Below are positions 19,718 to 34,947 of a stretch of DNA of 64,000 bases, piece after piece (within the stretch, counting starts at the first letter, position 1; each line of letters opens with the position of its first letter). The stretch covers positions 26,533 to 90,532 of the forward strand of contig NZ_CAIWTY010000046.1 in NCBI RefSeq assembly GCF_903915725.1, given 5' to 3'. Under the pieces are notes generated by a model. It ran no database searches and was not told the DNA's origin. It worked only from the letters and a program-made list of their open reading frames with translations. Origin of the DNA: an uncultured Rhodopila sp. (GTDB lineage: Bacteria > Pseudomonadota > Alphaproteobacteria > Acetobacterales > Acetobacteraceae). Position numbers and translations under genes: made by a program.

Positions 19718-20901
19718 GCGTCCACCAGCCCCAACAGATGCGCCACATCCTTGAAGAAGATCCGCATATGAGCCAGCGGATCTTTCCGCGTCAGCTTCTT
19801 GTTCATGTAGGATTCCCATGTCAGCCGCTGAACGTCCTTGTCGGCACAGATGCTGACGAACCGTTCACGGCGCTTGTCGGTAGAATACCAGAACCATTGC
19901 ATCATGCCAAGAATCCAGAAGACCCGGCCATGCGCCTTCATGAAGACCTTCCGGGCGCTTTTCAGCTCCTCGACATTGCCGGTCGCCAGGAACGCCTCGG
20001 CCGCGACACCCGCCAGCCGGCCGCCTTCCATGGCGTAATAGATGCCCTCGCCCGACGCCGGAGCCACCACGCCCGCCGCATCGCCGGCCAGCACCACGTC
20101 CTTGCCGTTGTCCCAGCGCTTCATCGGCCGCATCGGAATCGGCGCGCCCTCGCCCCGGATCGTCTCGGCACCCGTCAGGCCGGCCTCGGCGCGCAGATCC
20201 TTGACCGAGGTGCGCAGCGAGAACCCCTTATGCGCCGAACCGCTGCCGACGCTGGCGGTCTTGCCGTGCGGGAACACCCAGCCATAGAAGTCGGGCGAGA
20301 TCTTGCCCTGGTAGTACACGTCACAGCGGTCCGGATCGAAATTCTCCGTCGGCGCCTTGATGATCTCGTGGTAAGCGAACACGTACTTGATGTATTCGGC
20401 GCCCTTCACGCATTGCAGCGCGACCTTCGATTTCGCCCCGTCCGCGCCGACGACGACCTTCGCCCGCAGCCGCAGCAGCGGGGCGTCCTTGTCCTCGCCC
20501 TTCGGGTGATAATTCACCACCGCCACGCCGTCCGGATCGCGAGTCACCGATACGAACGTGCCGGTGATCCGCTGCGCCCCGCATTTCGCCGCCCGGTCGC
20601 GCAGCCACTCGTCGAACTCATCCCGATTCACCATCCCGACATAGCCGCCCGTATCGATCGGCATGTCCACGCCCTTGGACGACGGCGATACCATCCGCGC
20701 CGAGGTGATCTTCGCGCAGATCAAACTGTCCGGGATGCCGAAGTCGCGGATCAGCCGCGGCGGTATCGCCCCGCCGCACGGTTTGATTCGGCCGGCGCGA
20801 TCCAGCAGCACAACCGAGCGTCCGGCACGGGCCAATTCGGTCGCCGCTGTCGAGCCGGACGGCCCTCCGCCGACGACCACGGCGTCATAAGTCTGTTCCA
20901 T
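19714..20901 (-). CDS. bchP: Geranylgeranyl diphosphate/geranylgeranyl-bacteriochlorophyll reductase
   Basis: A 395-residue flavoprotein. The FAD-binding motif is AVVVGGGPSGSTAATELARA; the conserved segments RIKPCGGAIPPRL, VVVGADGAKSKVAL and VVLAGDAAGVVAPASGEGIY are present. BchP reduces three double bonds of the geranylgeranyl tail to give phytyl-bacteriochlorophyll a. The ATG at 20901 has GGAG 9 bases upstream; another in-frame ATG lies 15 bases earlier, closer to the bchG stop. It follows bchG by about 22 bases and overlaps tspO by 4. Confidence 0.96.
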   Translation of the reverse strand: MEQTYDAVVVGGGPSGSTAATELARAGRSVVLLDRAGRIKPCGGAIPPRLIRDFGIPDSLICAKITSARMVSPSSKGVDMPIDTGGYVGMVNRDEFDEWLRDRAAKCGAQRITGTFVSVTRDPDGVAVVNYHPKGEDKDAPLLRLRAKVVVGADGAKSKVALQCVKGAEYIKYVFAYHEIIKAPTENFDPDRCDVYYQGKISPDFYGWVFPHGKTASVGSGSAHKGFSLRTSVKDLRAEAGLTGAETIRGEGAPIPMRPMKRWDNGKDVVLAGDAAGVVAPASGEGIYYAMEGGRLAGVAAEAFLATGNVEELKSARKVFMKAHGRVFWILGMMQWFWYSTDKRRERFVSICADKDVQRLTWESYMNKKLTRKDPLAHMRIFFKDVAHLLGLVDA

Positions 20902-20923
20902 GGCAGTCTTCTCCATTCTTAAA

Positions 20924-21856
20924 TCAGGGCCGCAGCGCGAAGGCGGTGACCAACATGCCGATAACGTAAAGGGTTGTGCCGGAGCCGTTGTAAGCAGGCG
21001 CCCGCTCCTTGGGCTTGCCCAGCAGCCAGATCATCAGGCCGATCTGAGCGGCCAAAAGGACGGAGACGGCGATCGCCTGGCCGTAGAAGTGCCAGTCCTT
21101 CAGCAGAAAGATCACGATGACCTGCGGCGCGGCCATGAACAGGCAGGCAACGATGCCGGCACGTTCCACGCCCAGTTGCGCCGGCAAGGACCGGATGCCG
21201 GTGCGAAGGTCGCCCTCCACCGACTTGAAATCGTTCAGGGTCATGATGCCATGCGCGCCGAGGCTGTAGAGCAGCGCCACCAGCAGGATGCGCCAGTCCG
21301 GGCGGCCATCGACCATCACGGCGGCCCCGGTGACCCAGGGCAGGCCCTCATAGCAGGCGCCGCAGGCGAGGTTGCCCAGCCAGCCGTCCTGCTTCAGGCG
21401 AACCGGCGGCATGCTGTAGGCCCAGGCCAGAGCCAGTCCGACCAGCACCGCGCCGAAGCCCCATTTGCCGAGCGGGATCGCCAGCAGCAGCGACACCGCA
21501 CTCCAGACGATGGCGATCCACAATCCCGTCCGCCCGGGCAGCCGTCCGGAGGGAATCGGACGGTCCGGCTCGTTGATCGCGTCCACGTGGCGGTCATACC
21601 AGTCGTTCGCCGCCTGGCTGGTGCCGCAGACCATCGGCCCGGCAATCAGGATGCCCAGCAGGATAATCGGCAGGTTCCAGAGTATCGGCTGGCCGGACGA
21701 CACCACGCCGCACATATACGCCCACATAGGGGCGAACCAGGTGATCGGGTGCATCAGCTCCAACATCACCGCAATCGACGGCGATTTGGGCGACGGCACC
21801 GGCGTCCCGGTTGTTACTTCAATGCCGGGGTCCACCGGCTCGGCTGCAATCGACAT
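20924..21856 (-). CDS. bchG: Bacteriochlorophyll synthase (polyprenyl esterification)
   Basis: A 310-residue UbiA-superfamily membrane prenyltransferase with about nine helices. The first Asp-rich motif is NDWYDRHVDAINEPDRPIPS; the second is NDFKSVEGDLRTGIRSL. BchG attaches geranylgeranyl (or phytyl) diphosphate to bacteriochlorophyllide a. GGGGAA precedes the ATG at 21856. It lies 18 bases downstream of ppsR and directly upstream of bchP, the enzyme acting next on its product. Confidence 0.97.
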   Translation of the reverse strand: MSIAAEPVDPGIEVTTGTPVPSPKSPSIAVMLELMHPITWFAPMWAYMCGVVSSGQPILWNLPIILLGILIAGPMVCGTSQAANDWYDRHVDAINEPDRPIPSGRLPGRTGLWIAIVWSAVSLLLAIPLGKWGFGAVLVGLALAWAYSMPPVRLKQDGWLGNLACGACYEGLPWVTGAAVMVDGRPDWRILLVALLYSLGAHGIMTLNDFKSVEGDLRTGIRSLPAQLGVERAGIVACLFMAAPQVIVIFLLKDWHFYGQAIAVSVLLAAQIGLMIWLLGKPKERAPAYNGSGTTLYVIGMLVTAFALRP

Positions 21857-21874
21857 CTTGATTCCCCGGCTGCT

Positions 21875-23299
21875 CTAATCCGCACCCGCCGTTTCGGCAT
21901 CGCCCAGGCCGTAACGGCGTAATTTCACATACAGACTCTGCCGGCTCAGCCCGAGCATCTCCGCCGCCGAAGCGCGGTTGTCGTCGGTCAGCTTCAGCGC
22001 AGCCTCGATGCACAGGCGCTCGATCACGTCGGTCGCCTCGCGCACCAGATCCTTCAGCGCGACCCGGCCGATGAGCCCGGTCAGATGGTCCAGCGAGCGC
22101 GGCAACGCCTTTTCCACCGCCGCCCCGCGTTCCAGCCGCCGCCCGACATCGCGAATCGCGAAGCCGAAGCAGGGCTGGCCGCCGTTCATCACCGTGACGG
22201 CGGAAATCTCCACCTCCGACGGTTCGCCGAGCTCGCCGCGCATGATAGTCGCGAACAGCCGGACCGAGCCGTGCTGCCTGAGGTTCGCGGTGAGGATGTC
22301 GAGGTCGATTCCGGTGCGGCCAACCCAGCGGCTGAGCGACTCGCCGCGCGCCTGGTCCTCCGTCGGCAACTGGGCCATTTCGAGGAACGCCGCATTGGCG
22401 GTGATCACGCGCAGATCGACCCCGGCGACAACGAACCCATCCGGCGCGCCCTCCATCAGCTTGAGCAGCTTCGACTTCAGCTTCGGAACCGTAACCTCGG
22501 CATGCTCTCCTTGCGGCACTGATATGCGCACCAGACAGGCGGCCCCACCCTCATCACGAAACAGCGAGGCCGAGACCACGACTTCGGCTTTGTCAGCCGC
22601 CAGGTGGGCGCGCACATCGTCGGCGCGGCCGGAGGCGCGAACCCCGGCCAGCAGCAGTTCGACGCCACGGGCAGTTTCGGGCGTGAAGGCGGCGGCGAAG
22701 GGCCAGGGCTGGCCCGGTTCGGCACCATGGGAGAAAAGACGCCGGGCGGTGGGGTTGCTGTCCAGCACCTTCTGCGACGCCCCGTCGACGATCAGCACCG
22801 CATCCGACGCCATCTGGAAAAGCAGCCGGTAGCGCGTCTCGACATGGCGAATCCGCACATAGTCGCGCTCCAGCGACTGCTGCGCGTCGATCAGCCGCCG
22901 CTGCAACGCCGACACCGCGCGCAAATCGCGGCCGAATGCCACGGTCCGTCCGGGGGCGCCCGTGCGCACGGCGGCATATAAGATAGGTACGTCGTCGCCC
23001 CGGGCGGCGGGATGATTGACGTGCCGCCAGCGCGGCTCCTGCGTGGAGGACGCCCCGGCGATCAGCGCCTCAACCTTCTGGCGGCTCTCCTCGGTGACGG
23101 TCTCCTGCCATGGCTTCCCCAACCATCCCGCCGGTTCGGCGAGATCGGCCAGCAAGCCCTCATCCGCGATGGAGACATCGCGGATCACGCCTTTATCGTC
23201 GAGAATGAGCGCGATATCGGCGGCTGCGCTGATCAAAGCGGCGGCGGCCTCGGCATCGATGTCGCCCAACGCGGTCTTCGGGGTCCTGAACGCCTTCAC
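21875..23299 (-). CDS. ppsR: Transcriptional regulator PpsR/CrtJ
   Basis: A 474-residue regulator. The N-terminal sensory domain is followed by a glutamine-rich linker (ALQRRLIDAQQSLERDYVRI), two PAS domains (FQMASDAVLIVDGASQKVLD and the later GAPDGFVVAGVDLRVITANA), and a C-terminal Fis-type helix-turn-helix (SAAEMLGLSRQSLYVKLRRY). PpsR/CrtJ represses bch, crt and puc genes aerobically by binding TGT-N12-ACA sites. A Cys at about 430 just before the DNA-binding helices may match the redox Cys of Rhodobacter homologues; alignment would tell. The only start is the GTG at 23299. Three matching operator-like boxes lie in the nearby ppaA/bchF control region. Confidence 0.93.
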   Translation of the reverse strand: MKAFRTPKTALGDIDAEAAAALISAAADIALILDDKGVIRDVSIADEGLLADLAEPAGWLGKPWQETVTEESRQKVEALIAGASSTQEPRWRHVNHPAARGDDVPILYAAVRTGAPGRTVAFGRDLRAVSALQRRLIDAQQSLERDYVRIRHVETRYRLLFQMASDAVLIVDGASQKVLDSNPTARRLFSHGAEPGQPWPFAAAFTPETARGVELLLAGVRASGRADDVRAHLAADKAEVVVSASLFRDEGGAACLVRISVPQGEHAEVTVPKLKSKLLKLMEGAPDGFVVAGVDLRVITANAAFLEMAQLPTEDQARGESLSRWVGRTGIDLDILTANLRQHGSVRLFATIMRGELGEPSEVEISAVTVMNGGQPCFGFAIRDVGRRLERGAAVEKALPRSLDHLTGLIGRVALKDLVREATDVIERLCIEAALKLTDDNRASAAEMLGLSRQSLYVKLRRYGLGDAETAGAD

Positions 23300-23407
23300 T
23301 TGCAGCCGAATCCTTCAATCTGAGCAACTGCCTCGCTCCGCGCCCGTACGGGACCCGAAGTCATCTTCCTCCTCTTTGTGGACCCGCGCCGCCTGTCCGT
23401 TATCGGT

Positions 23408-24334
23408 TCAGTCCGCCGCCGCCCGCATCGAAAGCAGTCCACGCGCCTCCCGCACCGCCCCGGGAGCATCGGACGCCGACGCATCGGCGCCGAGTTCCTG
23501 CACCAGGTTCGGCCGTGTCAGCAGCAGAGGCCCGCCGATCATGATTTTTATGTCCGTGTTCACCGACGCCTTGCGGACGTCACGGATGCAGTTTGCCAAC
23601 GCCTCGATCCTGACGGTCGAGGCGACGGAGAATCCGGCGACGTCCACCCAGGTGGTGCGGACGATGTCGGCCGGGCCATTGCCCCGGAATGCCGGGCCGC
23701 CGACGACGTGCCAGCCTTCGCGGAGAAAAAACTCCGAAAGAATGACCAGGCCAAAAAAATGTTGTTCTCCCGGCGCGGGCAGCAGGAGAATCGAATCGGC
23801 ATGAGCGCGGCTGAGCGCGGCGGTCTGGAAGGTGGGGGACAGCGCGCGGACCACTTGCTGCAGCCGTCCCATGCTGATGGTTACGGTGGCGAAGTCGCAC
23901 CGGTCCTCGTCCCACATGGCGCCGAGGCAGCGCGCCGCATCGGTGATAATTCCCAGATAAAGCGACGCCGGCGATGCGCCGCGGCGTTGCAACACGTCCA
24001 GGAAGGCAATGCTGTCGGCGGCATCCTGCTTCAGCAGCAGGCGCACCAGCTCGGCGGTGTCAGCCGGCGTTGTCACGTTGGAAGCCGCAGCGGTCCCCGC
24101 GGCCGCCTTGCCGGCGCGTTTCGCCCTCGCCAGCCGCGGCAGGATCTCCGCCTCGACCAGCCGGGTCACCATCGCCGCCCGCTTATGGCGCGGGACCGAA
24201 GCCAGAGCGGGAGGGTCCGCGGGGACAGGCTTTTCCATTCTCCGGTCGTAAACCGCCTCGTGTTGGGCACCGGCGCAATGAGCGTCGCCCGGCCATCCGG
24301 CTGCGTCGGCAGCCTGTTCCATGAAGGCGGTCAT
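23408..24334 (-). CDS. ppaA: PpaA/AerR-type cobalamin-binding antirepressor
   Basis: A 308-residue protein with a helical cap (LVRLLLKQDAADSIAFLDVL) and a B12-binding fold. It includes the AMWDEDRCDFATVTISMGRL segment and the His of GEQHFFGLVILSEFF, which in AerR ligates light-sensitive cobalamin. AerR/PpaA binds B12 and in the light relieves PpsR/CrtJ repression. The ATG at 24334 has GAGGGGG upstream; a start at 24238 would remove a poorly conserved leader but has its SD too close. It is upstream of ppsR, matching their joint function, and divergent from bchF. Confidence 0.88.
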   Translation of the reverse strand: MTAFMEQAADAAGWPGDAHCAGAQHEAVYDRRMEKPVPADPPALASVPRHKRAAMVTRLVEAEILPRLARAKRAGKAAAGTAAASNVTTPADTAELVRLLLKQDAADSIAFLDVLQRRGASPASLYLGIITDAARCLGAMWDEDRCDFATVTISMGRLQQVVRALSPTFQTAALSRAHADSILLLPAPGEQHFFGLVILSEFFLREGWHVVGGPAFRGNGPADIVRTTWVDVAGFSVASTVRIEALANCIRDVRKASVNTDIKIMIGGPLLLTRPNLVQELGADASASDAPGAVREARGLLSMRAAAD

Positions 24335-24378
24335 AGTCTGGTCCCCCTCGTATTCAGTTCACCGCCACGGGCCGCATA

Positions 24379-24425
24379 TGTCAAGTCTGGTTTACGTACT
24401 GCCCGCTTGACAGTCTGGTCTCACG
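24379..24425. promoter_or_regulatory. Two PpsR-like operator boxes in the ppaA/bchF divergent region
   Basis: Box 1 at 24379-24396 is TGTCAAGTCTGGTTTACG; box 2 at 24408-24425 is TGACAGTCTGGTCTCACG. Both approximate the TGT-N12-ACA rule of PpsR/CrtJ sites (last base G instead of A; box 2 has TGA). They share the core AGTCTGGT and start 29 bases apart. Box 2 contains a TTGACA that could be the -35 element for the bchF-side transcript. Pairs of PpsR sites are typical because PpsR binds cooperatively as a tetramer. Confidence 0.55.
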
Positions 24426-24472
24426 CGCTCTAGCCTTTGAACCGCGCCGCAATTTGCGCTGGGGAGGGCGAG

Positions 24473-24628
24473 ATGGCAGACCGTCTAACCGAGAAACGTC
24501 TCAATAACAAAGCCCCGGGCAGGTTTTTAGTGACACATACAGGTCGCAAGACGGTCGACGCATTGGTTCCGTCCGAACCCGGACACCACAACTCTTGCGC
24601 ATGGCTGTCAATCCATGTTTACGCCTGA
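24473..24628 (+). CDS. Possible small upstream ORF in the bchF leader
   Basis: A 51-codon frame starting MADRLTEKRLNNKAPGRF and ending at 24628. It is preceded by GGGGAGGGCGAG directly before ATG, one of the strongest ribosome-binding sites in the window. I do not recognise the product. It ends 73 bases before bchF and its 3' end covers the third PpsR-like box. It may be a real small protein or a leader ORF tuning bchF translation; it could also be chance. Confidence 0.3.
   Translation: MADRLTEKRLNNKAPGRFLVTHTGRKTVDALVPSEPGHHNSCAWLSIHVYA
24606..24623. promoter_or_regulatory. Third PpsR-like box, 80 bp upstream of bchF
   Basis: TGTCAATCCATGTTTACG matches box 1 at both half-sites (TGTCAA and TTTACG) with a different central spacer. 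Half-site conservation with a variable centre is what a dimeric repressor site should show. Its place suggests control of a bchF-proximal promoter. Confidence 0.5.
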
Positions 24629-24701
24629 TCAGATAAATCGATTCATTGGCTCCGTGGACTGTTGCCCTTGGGGCGCGGCCTCGGGATGCCGGGAGACCCG
24701 T

Positions 24702-26491
<1,790 letters not shown>

Positions 26492-26494
26492 GGC

Positions 26495-28037
26495 ATGAAG
26501 CTCACGCTGTGGACATACGAAGGCCCGCCTCATGTTGGTGCGATGCGGGTCGCCACCGGGATGGAGGGGCTGCACTACGTGCTGCACGCCCCGCAGGGCG
26601 ACACCTACGCCGACTTGCTGTTCACCATGATCGAGCGGAACGCCAAGCGGCCGCCGGTGACCTACACCACGTTCCAGGCGCGCGACCTCGGCAGCGATAC
26701 CGCGGAGCTGTTCAAGAACGCGGCGAAGGAAGCCTATGAGCGATTCAAGCCGCAGGCGCTGCTGGTGGGAGCCTCTTGCACGGCCGAACTGATCCAGGAT
26801 GATCCGGGTGGCCTCGCCAAGGCGCTGGCGCTGCCGATACCGGTCGTGGCGGTTGAGCTGCCGGCCTACCAGAAGAAGGAAAACTGGGGTTCGGCGGAAA
26901 CTTTCTACCAGCTTGTCCGGGCTTTCGCGAAGAAGCCGGAGAAGCGGGAACGGGCGCCGGGTGAGCGTCCAAGCTGCAACATCCTGGGGCCGACGGCGCT
27001 GGGCTTCCGGCACCGGGACGACGTGGTGGAGATCACCCGGTTGCTCGACCGGCTTGGCGTCGATGTGCATGTCACCGCCCCGCTCGGCGCCACGCCGGCG
27101 GATCTGGTGACCCTGGGGGACGCCGACTTCAATGTCGTGCTGTATCCGGAGACCGGCATGGTGGCGGCGCAGTACCTGCTGCGGACGTTCGGCCAGAAGC
27201 TGACCAAGACCGTGCCCATCGGCATCGGCGCGACGCGCGATTTCATTCGTGAAGTTGCCGAGCTGGCGGGCATCGATGCGACCGCGGTGCTGGAAGCCGA
27301 AGACTCCCGGCTGCCGTGGTACACCAAATCGGTCGACTCGACCTACCTGACCGCCAAGCGCGTTTTCATCTTCGGCGACGCCACGCACGCGGTTGCCGCC
27401 GCCCGGCTGGCGCGCGACGAGATGGGTTTCACGGTTGTCGGCCTCGGCACCTACAGCCGCGAATTCGGCCGCGAAATCCGCGAGGCCGCGGCGCTGTACG
27501 GCATCGAGGCGACGATCACCGACGACTACCTCGAGGTTGAGGCGAAGATTACCGAACTTCAGCCGGAGCTGGTGCTCGGCACGCAGATGGAACGGCATAT
27601 CGCCAAGCGTCTCGGCATTCCCTGCGCGGTGATTTCCGCGCCCGTTCACGTGCAGGATTTTCCAGCGCGCTACTCGCCGCAGATGGGCTTCGAGGGCGCC
27701 AACGTGATCTTCGACACCTGGGTCCACCCGTTGATGATGGGCCTGGAAGAACATCTGCTGCACATGTTCCGCGACGACGCGGAGTTCCACGACGAAGCCG
27801 GCGCATCGCATCTGGGCGGCTCGACCATTCCCGCCCCTGCCCCGGCTTCAGCGCAAGCACCCGAAGCTCCCGAAGCGGCGGCCATCCTGGTCGCGGAACG
27901 GCCGGTGGTCTGGAACGAGGCAGCGGAGAAGGAACTTAAGAAGATCCCATTTTTCGTCAGGGGCAAGGCGCGTCGCAACACGGAACGGTTCGCCCTGGAT
28001 CATGGCTTGTCCGATATAACTGTGGATACCTTGTACG

Positions 28038-28063
<26 letters not shown>
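26495..28063 (+). CDS. bchB: Light-independent protochlorophyllide reductase subunit B
   Basis: A 522-residue nitrogenase-like subunit. Asp36 ([12 protein letters not shown]) is the aspartate ligand of the NB cluster. The nitrogenase-type core follows ([20 protein letters not shown], then DYLEVEAKI). A C-terminal PCP_red domain ([17 protein letters not shown]) covers the active site. It forms the catalytic N2B2 tetramer with BchN and receives electrons from BchL. Its last 26 bases overlap the start of bchH. Confidence 0.98.
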
Positions 28064-32520
<4,457 letters not shown>

Positions 32521-32521
<1 letters not shown>

Positions 32522-33489
32522 TGTCGGTGGCTATTTCACAGGACGGAGCCGCGTTGCGGACGCTCTCCCCCGTCATGGCGGGCGAAGGCCCGCCATCCAC
32601 GCCTTTGTCTGCCCACGCACCGCAAGGCGTGGATGGCGGGCCTGCGCCCGCCATGACGGAAAGGGCGGTGCCTTCGCCCGCCATGACGGATGGGGCGGTG
32701 CCTTCGCCCGCCATGACGGATGGGGCGGTGCCTTCGCCCGCCGCGACGGTCAGGGCAGTGCCCGCCGGGACGGATGGCGTCGAAGCTGACCACACCCCCA
32801 GCGAGACCTATCACCGCCGCCGCGGCGAGATGCTGCAGTATTTCGACCGCACCGCGGCCGAGACCTGGAAGCGCCTCACCTCCGACGCGCCGGTCAACCG
32901 CATCCGTGCCACCGTGCGCGCCGGGCGCGACGAGATGCGCAACACGATGCTGAGCTGGCTGCCGGACGATCTCCGCGGCAAGCGCGTGCTCGATGCCGGC
33001 TGCGGCACCGGGACGTTTTCGCTCGAAGCCGCCCGCCGCGGCGCGCATGTCATCGCCATCGACCTCTCCCCGACACTGGTGCAGCATGCCCGTGAGAGCA
33101 TGCCGAAAGACCTCGGCGCGGGCAGCATCGAATTCCATGTCGGCGACCTGCTCGACCCGTCGCTCGGCCGCTTTGACCATGTCGTGGCGATGGACTCGCT
33201 GATCCATTACCGCGCGGCTGATGCCGTGCGTGTGCTCGCCGGTCTCGCCGCGCGCACCGACGGATCGATCGTCTTCACTTTCGCCCCGCGCACCGTCCTG
33301 CTGACCCTGATGTGGACGGCCGGACGCCTGTTCCCGCGCGGCGACAAGTCGCCCGCGATCGAACCCATCGGCCAGAGGAAAATCGCCCGCCGCGTGAACA
33401 AGGGGTTGGAGGGCTGGCACACCGCCCGCACCCATCGCGTCAATCGCGGCTTCTATATCTCCCAGGCGCTGGAGGTTGTCCGTCCGTGA
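32521..33489 (+). CDS. bchM: Mg-protoporphyrin IX O-methyltransferase with REP-derived N-terminal extension
   Basis: SAM-dependent methylation of Mg-protoporphyrin IX. The family core starts at about 32800 with EMLQYFDRTAAETWKRLTSD, then IRATVRAGRD and the SAM motif RVLDAGCGTGTFSLEA. BchM is normally about 230 residues; this frame gives 322. The extra segment of roughly 85 residues is encoded by REP-like DNA (32572 to about 32780) and contains a repeated decapeptide DGAVPSPAMT. There is no stop and the frame is kept. Native start residues (MSVAISQD) may lie before the insertion; otherwise translation could begin at an internal ATG near 32830, though no good ribosome-binding site is seen there. 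It is coupled to bchL and, by GTGA, to lhaA. Confidence 0.93.
32572..32780. repeat. REP-like cluster inside the bchM 5' coding region
   Basis: A forward hairpin copy at 32572-32607 (stem GGCGGGC/GCCCGCC, tail CCACGCCTTTG) and an inverted copy at 32622-32659 form a BIME-like pair. They are followed by about three tandem 30-bp units (TGGGGCGGTG, CCTTCGCCCG, CCATGACGGA) at about 32660-32750 and a decayed partial unit to about 32780. All remain in frame with bchM. Confidence 0.9.
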
Positions 33490-34943
33490 GCAGTATCGGG
33501 GCAAAGCTCTCACGGAACTGGACACGCGTCGGCACGCGGTTCCTACCGTTTGCCGACGCGGCATCGGCCGAACTGCCGCTCGGGCGGTTGTTGCGGCTGT
33601 CGCTGTTCCAGGTCTCTGTCGGCCTCGCTGTCGTTTTGCTCATCGGCACACTGAACCGCGTCATGATCGTCGAGCTGGGCGTGCCCGCCTGGCTGGTCGC
33701 GGTGATGATATCCCTGCCCCTGGTCGCCGCACCCTTCCGCGCGGTGATCGGGTTCCGCTCCGACACGCATAAGTCCGTCCTGGGCTGGCGCCGCGTACCC
33801 TATCTGTGGATGGGCACGCTGGTGCAGTTCGGCGGCTTCGCCATCCTGCCCTTCGCCCTCATCGTCCTGTCCGGCGACACCACCGGACCGCTGATCTGGG
33901 GCCAACTCGGCGGCGCCCTGGCTTTCCTGATGATCGGCGCCGGGCTGCACACCACGCAGACCGTCGGCCTCGCGCTGGCAACCGATCTTGCGCCGCAGGA
34001 AACCCACCCGAAGGTCGTCGCCCTGCTGTGCATGATGCTGCTTCTCGGCATGGTTGGCGGCGCGTTGACCTATGGCGCGCTGCTGGCGCATTTCACCGAA
34101 ATCAAGCTGATCCAGGTCATCCAGGGCACCGCGATCGCCACCGTGGCGCTGAACACCATCGCGCTGTGGAAGCAGGAGCCGCGCAACCCGGCGCTGACCG
34201 CCCGCGACCGCATCCATCCGACCTTCCGGCAGGCCTGGGAAACGTTCAACGAGACTCCAAACGCGAAGCGCCGCCTCGTCGCCCTCGGCATGGGGACGGT
34301 CGCGTTCAGCATGCAGGACATCCTGCTGGAGCCGTACGGCGGCCAGATCCTGCACCTGCCTGTCGGCACTACCACGCTGCTGAGCGCCCTGCTCGCCGCC
34401 GGAGGCCTGTCGGGCTTCGGTCTGGCCGCGCGCTGGCTCGGCCGCGGCTCCGACCCCTATCGGTTGGCGGCGCTTGGCGCGGTCGTCGGCCTGATCGCTT
34501 TCCCGTCGGTGATTTTCGCCGCCCCGCTGCAGTCAATTCAGGTTTTCGCGCTCGGCACGGTGCTGATCGGCTTCGGCGCCGGCCTGTTCGGCCATTGCAC
34601 GCTGACCGCCGCCATGGGCACCGCCCGTCCCGGCCAGATTGGCCTGGCACTCGGTGTCTGGGGCGCGGTGCAGGCCTCCGCGGCCGGCTCGGCCGTGGCG
34701 GCGGGCGGGCTGATCCGCGATGGCGTATCCTACCTCGCCGTGCACGGCATGCTCGGCGAGGGCCTGGAGAGCCAGCAGATCGGCTACTCCTTCGTCTACC
34801 ACATAGAGATCGCGTTGCTGTTCGCGACGCTGATCGCCATTGGACCGCTCGTAAGGCGGCCAAGCGTCGAAGGGCGCACACAATGCTCGCCGGGCTTCGG
34901 CTTCGGCGAGATCGCTTCACAGCCACTCAGCCTACCGAGGTGA
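33486..34943 (+). CDS. lhaA: PucC/LhaA-family bacteriochlorophyll delivery/assembly protein
   Basis: A 485-residue membrane protein of the BCH/PucC subfamily of MFS-like proteins, about 12 helices. Recognisable segments: LNRVMIVELGVPAWLVAVMI, APFRAVIGFRSDTHKSVLGW, RRVPYLWMGTLVQFGGFAIL and ALGMGTVAFSMQDILLEPYG. LhaA assists assembly of the LH1 antenna and sits between bchM and puhA in purple bacteria, as here. The GTG at 33486 overlaps the bchM stop by GTGA; longer in-frame extensions are not plausible. It ends 4 bases before puhA. Confidence 0.95.
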   Translation: MSSIGAKLSRNWTRVGTRFLPFADAASAELPLGRLLRLSLFQVSVGLAVVLLIGTLNRVMIVELGVPAWLVAVMISLPLVAAPFRAVIGFRSDTHKSVLGWRRVPYLWMGTLVQFGGFAILPFALIVLSGDTTGPLIWGQLGGALAFLMIGAGLHTTQTVGLALATDLAPQETHPKVVALLCMMLLLGMVGGALTYGALLAHFTEIKLIQVIQGTAIATVALNTIALWKQEPRNPALTARDRIHPTFRQAWETFNETPNAKRRLVALGMGTVAFSMQDILLEPYGGQILHLPVGTTTLLSALLAAGGLSGFGLAARWLGRGSDPYRLAALGAVVGLIAFPSVIFAAPLQSIQVFALGTVLIGFGAGLFGHCTLTAAMGTARPGQIGLALGVWGAVQASAAGSAVAAGGLIRDGVSYLAVHGMLGEGLESQQIGYSFVYHIEIALLFATLIAIGPLVRRPSVEGRTQCSPGFGFGEIASQPLSLPR

Positions 34944-34947
34944 TGTT

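Noticed and set aside
32572..32780. Possible CRISPR array because of about 30-bp repeated units
   Set aside because: The units are contiguous tandem repeats with no unique spacers, are in frame with bchM, and derive from the REP-like family; no cas genes nearby.
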